A stretch of DNA of 40,350 nt, from the NCBI GenBank assembly GCA_014084085.1, contig NPFB01000076.1, forward strand, positions 262,684 to 303,033, read 5' to 3'. The position numbers and the translations under genes were made by a program. Positions within the stretch are counted from its first letter, which is position 1. Each line of letters begins with the position of its first letter. Below the pieces are notes generated by a model that ran no database searches, was not told the DNA's origin, and was given only the letters and a program-made list of their open reading frames with translations. This document shows, one piece after another, positions 34,340 through 40,350 of this stretch. This stretch comes from Hondaea fermentalgiana (taxonomy: Eukaryota > Sar > Bigyra > Thraustochytrida > Thraustochytriidae).

Positions 34340-34866
34340 GCTGCCGTCGTGGTTGATCGGTCAATCAGTTGATCGATCACTTTTCGCGTGCCCGCTCGTA
34401 CGGCCGCTCTCACCTCGCCTTCAAGGCGTCCGATTTCCCGTCTACTCTTTTTCTCCCGGCTTGCTTGCTCGTTTGCTTGCTTTTCCTTGTTTGCTTCCTC
34501 GCTTGCTTTCTTGCGCACCCACTTGCTCGCCCGCCCACCCACCTCTATTGCTCGCCTCGGTGGCGGCGGCGGCGGCGGCCCCTCCCTCAGGCTCCGTATC
34601 CGTTCACAGCGAAGCGGCTGCGTTCTGGTCTCCTTGGCTTTTGCTTTTTTCACCAGTGTGTCGACGGTCAAAAACGGTGTGTACCACACCACACTCCGGC
34701 TGGCTGCAGCCGCTGGCCGCTGCCGCACGCAAGCTCAGGGCTGAGCTAGGTCGTTTCCGATTCAGCCGAGAGAGTAATCTCCAGCCGGGCGAGCCGTCGC
34801 ACCCCACCGGCGTGCACATACGTACGTACGTACGTACGTTTGTACGTACGCACGCGCTTACGGAGG
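34340..34866. other. Divergent intergenic region
   Basis: Shared upstream region of the poly-Gly hypothetical gene (minus) and the EF-hand gene (plus). Contains loosely repeated TTGCTTGC/CTCGC motifs (34460-34545), a GGC trinucleotide run (about 34561-34579) and an (ACGT)n run (34818-34856) that ends about ten bases before the EF-hand start codon. Confidence 0.55.
34818..34856. repeat. (ACGT)n self-complementary repeat
   Basis: ACGT units in tandem, interrupted once. The sequence is its own reverse complement and could form a cruciform or hairpin in the leader of the EF-hand gene. Confidence 0.85.
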
Positions 34867-35913
34867 ATGCGCGCCAATCTCCACCACCGTCAACATCACC
34901 ACAAGCACGGGCAAGATCGTCCGAATGAGAAAGCGGAGCGAAGAGCCTTCAAAGAGCTCCTCGCAGCCTCGCGCTTGAGTCGGGGGGCGAAAACACCGCG
35001 CAGGACGCTCGCCGAAGTCGAAGCGACGTTTCGGGACCCCCATGCGAGAGAAACCGCACCGACGCAAGCGCAGCATCCGCGAGGCCCTAGACCACGTATC
35101 TTTGCAAACACAGCCGTCTTCAAAGAAGATGTCGATATTGACGCGTTCTCTCGTCGCGAGCGCACATTATATAAAGCGCGCCAAGCGACCAGGCGCCCTT
35201 CTATAGACGCTCACAACATCTCAAGCGATACGCGAAAGGCCAGACAAAGACCTGCTGCAGACACCAAATTTGCCCAAGGCCAAGGCCAAGCTCAAGACAG
35301 CAAGGAGCTTGCCGATCTTCTGGTCAAGTGGCAAAAACTGCGTTCAGATTTTTTTGCGGAGCGAAAAGAACGACACAAGAGGTCTCACATTGCACTTCGT
35401 GATGAGTGGGGCACGTGGCTTCGAAACCGAAATCCAGCTCTTAAAGCGCAATGGGCAGCAATTCGAGATCGACGCATGGACCTCCGACAGTGGTTCAATG
35501 TTCTCGACGAGGACAAGAGCGGCGAGATCAGCACCAACGAGCTCGTCGACCCACTCCTTACCGTGGGACTCTGCCGATCGCGGCAACAAGTTGAGCGATT
35601 GGTGTCAAAGATTGACGTCGATGGCTCGGGGGCGATTGGATTCGACGAGTTTGTCAATATTGTGTGCTCCGAGGAGGGCGAAGACCCCAACTCGGCCAAC
35701 GCCCTTGTTCAGCTTTACAGGGCCGTGGCGCGTGGCGAGTTGGGTGATTCTAATCTCGACTTTTCTATGCTCCTTTCCTCGTATCGACGCAAGGTCATCT
35801 TGCGTGCCTTGGCTCCCGAGTCACAGCGAATAGAAAGTAGCAAGGAGCGTCAGCAAGACAAACGTTGCGTGGATGCGCTTGCAAACGAGTTCTGGTCGCA
35901 AAAGTATGCATGA
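34867..35913 (+). CDS. EF-hand protein with two canonical Ca2+ loops
   Basis: A 348-residue protein. The N-terminal 145 residues are basic and disordered (His-rich start RQHHHKHG; several Arg/Lys clusters). A long charged helix (about 145-208, LADLLVKWQKLRSDFFAERK onward) leads into an EF-hand pair: loop DEDKSGEISTNE (214-225) and loop DVDGSGAIGFDE (250-261), both with all consensus ligands. The pair is followed by a helical tail (LVQLYRAVARGELG, SSYRRKVILRAL). This helix-plus-EF-pair layout is common in flagellar and cytoskeletal Ca2+ sensors of protists, but no specific family was recognised. The start is the first ATG (34867); the frame reaches slightly further upstream only from a TTG inside the ACGT repeat. 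Confidence 0.85.
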   Translation: MRANLHHRQHHHKHGQDRPNEKAERRAFKELLAASRLSRGAKTPRRTLAEVEATFRDPHARETAPTQAQHPRGPRPRIFANTAVFKEDVDIDAFSRRERTLYKARQATRRPSIDAHNISSDTRKARQRPAADTKFAQGQGQAQDSKELADLLVKWQKLRSDFFAERKERHKRSHIALRDEWGTWLRNRNPALKAQWAAIRDRRMDLRQWFNVLDEDKSGEISTNELVDPLLTVGLCRSRQQVERLVSKIDVDGSGAIGFDEFVNIVCSEEGEDPNSANALVQLYRAVARGELGDSNLDFSMLLSSYRRKVILRALAPESQRIESSKERQQDKRCVDALANEFWSQKYA

Positions 35914-36172
35914 AGCGGTGGTTCCTAAAAATTACAAATACTGTCATACACAATCCGAGTCAGACAGCACCTTCTCGATGCTGACGTCTCGCGTTTTACG
36001 TTGTATTGGCCTCTCTTCGTTGATTTTGCGTCTTGCCATCATCCACGGGGGATGGGCTGAGCAGGTAGATCCAGGAATAGAGACAGGAGGGTGGGCGATC
36101 ATGCTTTGATTTTGGACACATTTGTCCCACCGACACCAACCGCAAGCAACCAAAACGTGTTCGCTTTCACAA

Positions 36173-38281
36173 ATGGTCTCGGACGCAAGTCAGCCCTCTG
36201 CTGCGCGCCGGTGGAGTGCCGTTGGCGGGCTCGTGGCCGTCGCCTGCGCTCTCGCGGTCGCAGCGCTCAGCGCCAACAGAGAGTTCGCTGAGCGCGTCGG
36301 AAAGCAGAACTTGGCTCTCGCCATGGACGACTCCGCCAAGCTGGCCGCCCTCGGGGCCGTGCTCATGGGTGGCGTCACCTGGCTCAAGGCGCGCGACCGT
36401 AGTAACAGAAAGGCCACGGGCATCAAAGAAGCAGCTGCAGGAACAGCAGCAACCAAAGGAGATCCTACTTGGCTCTGGTGGCTCGAGGCCGGAGCCTATA
36501 TAGTCATCGTCGTTCTGTTCTATGTACGAACTATTGTGGTCACGACAGATTTGAGCACACGCTACAAGAATCTTTTGATAGATGCTCATAAGAGGCCTGC
36601 GCGCACCAGTGGGCTGCACCAATCTTGGCTGTCACCATATCTCGGGGGCCGGCTGATGGATCTTAAAGATGCGCAGTACCACGAGTTCCGCGACATGTTG
36701 CCTGTGCTCGTGTGCGGAATGTTCGTGTACCTTGGCATCGCAGCAATCGTGCGTCATTTGACGCGGAACAAAAGCCGTATCATGCGAACTCGGGCGCGTG
36801 CTACCTACATTGCTTGTGTCGGTTTGGCCACAGCGCTCGTCTTTCATGAAGCGGACACCCTAAAGATTCTAGCCCTCGCGTTCACAAACTACGCTGCTGC
36901 ACATTCTATTATGAGCACGCATTGGATCACACCCGCGACGCTCTGGACCATGAATCTAGGCATGCTGTACTGCAACGAGACCTACAAGGGGTATCGTTTC
37001 GCAAGCTTTTGGGGGAAGGGACCGTGGACGCATTGGCTCGACAATCATTCAGGGGAACTTGCCTGGCACCACTCGTTTAACTTTATCATGCTCAGGATGA
37101 TGAGCTACAATTTGGACATGTGGTGGCGCCACTGCGCCCTCCGTAAACTCGACGCGAGCGCGAGCGAGCAAACCTCGCCAAGGAGGCCATTAGCAAGCAA
37201 AATTTGGCAGTCAGACGATGACACCAAGGCTGCGCGCGAGTCTGCCGTGGATGAGCGATCCCGCGTCGAGAACTTTCATCCTGCTGAGCTATATCGCGAC
37301 TTCGTCGTCTATGTATCCTACCTGCTCTATCTGCCTCTTTACATTGCAGGACCCACCATCACATTCAACTCTTTTGTCTCGCACTTGGGTCTCGCGCAGC
37401 AAACGTACAGTGCGCCGGCCAAGCTACGATACGCCTTGCGCTTTGCCGGCATACTCCTCCTCTTTGAGGTATTGACACATTATTTATACGTGGGCGCCAT
37501 CTCGTTTATGGCGTTTCGCTACACCGTTGCCGAGTCAGACCCTGTCTCGCGACGACGCGTAAACACGCCCTTGCTTGTGTTTCTGACGCGACAGAGCTAC
37601 GGGGGACCGCTCGACTACGAGGAAGTGGTCTACTATTCGTATTGGGCGCTCATGTATCTGTGGTTCAAGTTTCTGCTCATTTGGCGATTTTTCCGTCTGT
37701 GGGCTGTGTGCGATGATGTCGAGCCAGTAGAGAACATGGAGCGTTGCATGAATAACAATTTCACGGTGGGGGGCTTCTGGCGAGCTTGGCATCGCTCTTT
37801 CAACCGGTGGCTGGTTCGCTACATTTATGTGCCTCTCGGCGGCAACTCGATTGGGCCGCTGCGGAAGGCGTTCAACATTCTCGTGGTCTTCACCTTTGTT
37901 GGTTTCTGGCACGATCTCAAGCCTGAGCTTTTCGCCTGGGGTTGGCTGCTCTCGCTGTTTTTTATGCCGGAAATTGTAGCAGAGCGCGTGTCTCGCATCG
38001 AGTCCGTGCGCGCGTGGATGGAGAAACATCCTCTTGCGGGCCGTTGGATTGTCTCTTTTCTCGGGGCCTGCAACATTATCATGCTCAAGATTGCTAACAT
38101 TGTGGGCTACACGACTGGGCTCGAGGGTGCCGCAATGCTCCTCCCAGCTCTCCAGTCTTGGGATGGCCTCCTCTTTGTGTCAGGATACTTGTTTGAGATG
38201 ACCATTGGAGTTCAATGCATGCTCTTCATTCGAGACGCTCGCGAGACGAGGTCAGGCGTCGGTGCGACTAAGCGTATCTAG
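36173..38281 (+). CDS. GUP1: GUP1-like MBOAT membrane-bound O-acyltransferase
   Basis: A 702-residue multi-pass protein of the GUP1/HHAT branch of MBOAT enzymes. Yeast Gup1 remodels GPI-anchor lipids in the ER. Family blocks are WHHSFNFIMLRMMSYNLDMW (298-317), YLPLYIAGPTITFNSFVS (386-403), and the core ENMERCMNNNFTVGGFWRAWH (from 520) leading to RSFNRWLVRYIYVPLGG. The second core block is FNILVVFTFVGFWHDLKPEL (567-586), in which His580 is the conserved MBOAT catalytic His. Some ten or more hydrophobic segments are visible. A charged insertion (about 325-368) lies between the first and second halves. The start ATG 36173 is followed by a short cytosolic segment and the first helix (about 16-34). 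Substrate specificity (GPI lipid or other acceptor) is inferred from family resemblance. It converges with the SRAP gene. Confidence 0.92.
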   Translation: MVSDASQPSAARRWSAVGGLVAVACALAVAALSANREFAERVGKQNLALAMDDSAKLAALGAVLMGGVTWLKARDRSNRKATGIKEAAAGTAATKGDPTWLWWLEAGAYIVIVVLFYVRTIVVTTDLSTRYKNLLIDAHKRPARTSGLHQSWLSPYLGGRLMDLKDAQYHEFRDMLPVLVCGMFVYLGIAAIVRHLTRNKSRIMRTRARATYIACVGLATALVFHEADTLKILALAFTNYAAAHSIMSTHWITPATLWTMNLGMLYCNETYKGYRFASFWGKGPWTHWLDNHSGELAWHHSFNFIMLRMMSYNLDMWWRHCALRKLDASASEQTSPRRPLASKIWQSDDDTKAARESAVDERSRVENFHPAELYRDFVVYVSYLLYLPLYIAGPTITFNSFVSHLGLAQQTYSAPAKLRYALRFAGILLLFEVLTHYLYVGAISFMAFRYTVAESDPVSRRRVNTPLLVFLTRQSYGGPLDYEEVVYYSYWALMYLWFKFLLIWRFFRLWAVCDDVEPVENMERCMNNNFTVGGFWRAWHRSFNRWLVRYIYVPLGGNSIGPLRKAFNILVVFTFVGFWHDLKPELFAWGWLLSLFFMPEIVAERVSRIESVRAWMEKHPLAGRWIVSFLGACNIIMLKIANIVGYTTGLEGAAMLLPALQSWDGLLFVSGYLFEMTIGVQCMLFIRDARETRSGVGATKRI

Positions 38282-38672
38282 CTCAAGGCATAGCAAGGAG
38301 CCAGGTGATCCTGTGTTTCCTCTTTCCTGCAAATTTTCTACGCACACGCACGCACACCCAATTAAAATTTTAATGCAGGAGAGAGAGAGAGAGAGAGAGC
38401 GAGCGAGAAGAGAGACTTTTCTCCTCTCGAACCATACTTTATTGATCGTGAGAAAACGAGCAAAGTAGAAAATAAATTCTCAGTAGCAAGCGTGACCACA
38501 CGTCAGAGGTAGGCACTGACCGCATGGCTGGACGAAAACATAACTTTGAAATGAAGGAGAGGCCTCCAACTCTGCGCTAAATTCATTCAGGTTCACTTAC
38601 ATAATCTGTTTTTCATGGATTATACACGAAAGGCCAACCAAACGGTCACAAGCTCACCCAGCGTCAGTTGTA
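38282..38672. other. Convergent 3' intergenic region
   Basis: Holds a 14-bp palindrome ATTAAAATTTTAAT (38361-38374) directly followed by a (GA)n run (38379-38399). Both probably lie in the 3' region of the GUP1-like gene. No gene supported. Confidence 0.55.
38379..38399. repeat. (GA)n microsatellite
   Basis: About ten GA units next to an AT-rich palindrome. Confidence 0.9.
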
Positions 38673-39965
38673 TTACTTTTTTCCGAAGAAAGCGCCGAGC
38701 GTGGCTTGACCCTTTTCGGCTGGAAATGCGGCCTTTGTCTTTTTTGGCGATTTGAACGGAGACAAAGGCTGAGACTTGCTCGGCGTAAGCGGGCGTTTCT
38801 TCGAAACCTTGACGTCCGTCGAGGACCGTGCCTTTGCTTGATTTGTCTTCGATGTGTCGTCTTGAATAACCACAACGTCATCATCTTCATCATCATTGCC
38901 ACCACCGTTTCCGCCGCGGTCGGTCCCGTGATTCTTTTCATGCGCGGCTGAGATTTCCTTTTTGGAGTCCGCGGGCATCGCCGAGTTTCTTGGGGTTTGC
39001 ACTGGGGGAGGTTTTGATGGTACAGATGTGGCGTCCTTTACGCCGCCCCCTCGCTTCGTGACGACCGGGGTTCCCTTTTTGGACCAAAAAGAGAGCACGG
39101 AAGGTTCTGACTTGAGCTTGATCGGTTTGGTGCAGTCTGAGGCCTGGTACGAGGTCTTGCCCATGGCAGAAGTCACAGGGTGCCAATCTAGCAAGTTCTC
39201 GCTGGGCTTGAGCAAAGCACGAGTCTTGGGAGAAAAGTCAGATGCAGAAAGCCAGGCGTCAACTGCGGCATCATCTTCCAGCACGGCGGGCATTCGGTGG
39301 TGCAGCCAGGAGAACGACTTTGCCGCAGCGACCGTCACAATTGTGAACGTTGTGAGCTCTTCGCCCGTGCCTGGGTCTGTGCTCGTCTCGTAGAGGCCGG
39401 CAAGGCGTAGCACGCTGCCATCCTTGGGATAAATGTAGTAAGGTTGTTTGGTAGGTTTTTTGGAGAGTGGGTCCTGGCCCTTTTTCCACTCGTAGAATCC
39501 ATTGAAGAGTACGACGCAATGTTGTCGACCCAGACGCGTGCTGTGCACATGCTCGAGATTGTCCTCTCGCGCGTTAAACTTTTGAAAGAAGTCTCCTGCC
39601 GACACGGGCTTTGTGAGCTTCCTCGGGAGCAAGCCCCACTGCGCTTTGCGCAGCTGCAGCGTGCGTGTTTCTTTCCCGTTGCCATTGGCCACAAGGATGA
39701 AGGCGACCATGCCGGGGCCGAAGTTCTCTCTGCGCATGCCCTCAAGCTGGCCCTGCAGACCGGCATCCTCCTCGCGAGGCTCGCTCGCGCCGCTGCCGCG
39801 CCCTGCCTGGTCGCCGGATCCCCCCCGGGTGGAACCACGTCCATCCGCCTCGGGCTCTGCAGCCGCGCGGGGGCGCCCGTCGCCGCCGGCGCGCGACGCA
39901 GCGCCGGTCCTCGCCGCCGCCTGCAGCTGGCCGGCCTCCAGCGCGAAGCGGCCCCGGCCGCACAT
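38673..39965 (-). CDS. HMCES: HMCES-type SRAP domain protein (abasic-site DNA crosslinking)
   Basis: A 430-residue SRAP protein. HMCES/YedK proteins use Cys2 to form a thiazolidine crosslink to abasic sites in single-stranded DNA at replication forks. Here the N-terminus is MCGRGRF, giving Cys2 after Met removal, which fixes ATG 39965 as the start. Further landmarks are NFGPGMVAF (81-89, catalytic-type Asn), AQWGLLPRKL (108-117), FNAREDNLE (130-138), LFNGFYEWKK (153-162, with the active-site Glu), and HHRMPAVL (222-229, with the active-site His). The segment from 11 to 78 is rich in Ala/Gly/Arg and poorly conserved. The disordered tail carries a SUMO-interaction-like motif DDDVVVIQDD (361-370), Ser-Pro sites near Lys/Pro clusters, and a terminal PIP-box QATLGAFF (420-427) for PCNA binding. 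Together these point to work at replication forks. Confidence 0.93.
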   Translation of the reverse strand: MCGRGRFALEAGQLQAAARTGAASRAGGDGRPRAAAEPEADGRGSTRGGSGDQAGRGSGASEPREEDAGLQGQLEGMRRENFGPGMVAFILVANGNGKETRTLQLRKAQWGLLPRKLTKPVSAGDFFQKFNAREDNLEHVHSTRLGRQHCVVLFNGFYEWKKGQDPLSKKPTKQPYYIYPKDGSVLRLAGLYETSTDPGTGEELTTFTIVTVAAAKSFSWLHHRMPAVLEDDAAVDAWLSASDFSPKTRALLKPSENLLDWHPVTSAMGKTSYQASDCTKPIKLKSEPSVLSFWSKKGTPVVTKRGGGVKDATSVPSKPPPVQTPRNSAMPADSKKEISAAHEKNHGTDRGGNGGGNDDEDDDVVVIQDDTSKTNQAKARSSTDVKVSKKRPLTPSKSQPLSPFKSPKKTKAAFPAEKGQATLGAFFGKK

Positions 39966-40297
39966 CCTCGCGCGCGCTGCCCGCTGCTCTCCACGCGCGG
40001 CTCCGCGGAATCGAATCCGATCTCGATCGTCCGATCTGCTGTCGTCTGCTGCAGCGCCGCGAGCGCCGCGCGGGATCCCGGCAAAGACAAAACCAAGAGC
40101 AGCTGCGCGCGTGCCGCTTGCGACAAACGTGCAGGGCAGGGCAGGGCGGCGCAGAGAAGAGCGCGGCGGGCGTGGCTCGCACGGCGTGCGTTGAGGAGCA
40201 GGGGTTGAGTTGGCGCAGACTCGCGTGGCCTGGAGCAAGAGCAACCCGAACCGGCGGACGGACCACTGGCGGGGGACGAGAAGAAGCGCACGTACGA

Positions 40298-40350
<53 letters not shown>
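39966..40350. other. Upstream region of the SRAP gene, running to window edge
   Basis: GC-rich leader; the minus frame stays open upstream of Cys2, but an N-terminal extension would block the SRAP active site. It ends in a (GCAA)n repeat. Confidence 0.6.
40300..40350. repeat. (GCAA)n microsatellite at window edge
   Basis: At least twelve tetranucleotide units, still running at the last base. Confidence 0.95.

Noticed and set aside
39966..40343. N-terminal extension of the SRAP frame starting in the GCAA repeat
   Set aside because: SRAP catalysis needs Cys2 at the exposed N-terminus, so MCGR at 39965 must be the start.

Overview
This window looks like nuclear DNA of a single-celled eukaryote, most likely a labyrinthulomycete (thraustochytrid) or a close stramenopile relative. 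It carries long, mostly intron-free reading frames, each starting at its own ATG and lying on both strands without operons. The proteins are eukaryotic: a centriolar WD40 protein, a calponin-homology protein, MBOAT, FUN14, PP2C, RING, FKBP with villin headpiece, and an EDR2-type domain. One clear spliceosomal intron is visible. Intergenic DNA is full of tetranucleotide microsatellites. The taxonomic call is inference from gene content and style.

Layout. Region 1-6.9 kb: a SulP/SLC26 anion transporter with a STAS domain, an orphan seven-helix membrane protein, and a doubtful small acidic/basic frame on the minus strand. Region 6.9-14 kb: a PP2C phosphatase with an N-myristoylation signal, a convergent CLC-type channel/transporter lacking CBS domains, a Cys-rich CCCH-like protein, and the centriole protein POC1. 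Region 14-21 kb: a 100-N assembly gap, an 883-residue RS/Glu-Ser/Gln-rich protein, and a convergent multidomain protein with the order SH3, PX-like, SH3, FKBP, villin headpiece. Region 21-26 kb: gene-poor DNA with one small acidic, probably myristoylated protein, a 143-bp tandem duplication and many simple repeats. Region 26-31 kb: a NIPA-like transporter fused to an EDR2/DUF1336 domain, then a RING protein. Region 31-40 kb: a transgelin/calponin-like gene with an intron, FUN14 with an EF-hand, a poly-Gly hypothetical protein, an EF-hand protein, a GUP1-like MBOAT acyltransferase and an HMCES-type SRAP protein with a C-terminal PIP box.

No single pathway links the genes. Two themes recur. One is cytoskeleton and flagellar base (POC1, transgelin-like protein, villin headpiece/FKBP adaptor, EF-hand protein). 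The other is membrane transport and lipid handling (SulP, CLC, NIPA-EDR2, GUP1, FUN14). The strongest candidates for something undescribed are two domain fusions: the SH3-PX-SH3-FKBP-headpiece protein and the NIPA-EDR2 protein. No tRNA, rRNA, CRISPR or complete mobile element was recognised. Start codons were assigned at ATG only, so several open frames that extend further upstream from GTG or TTG were shortened.
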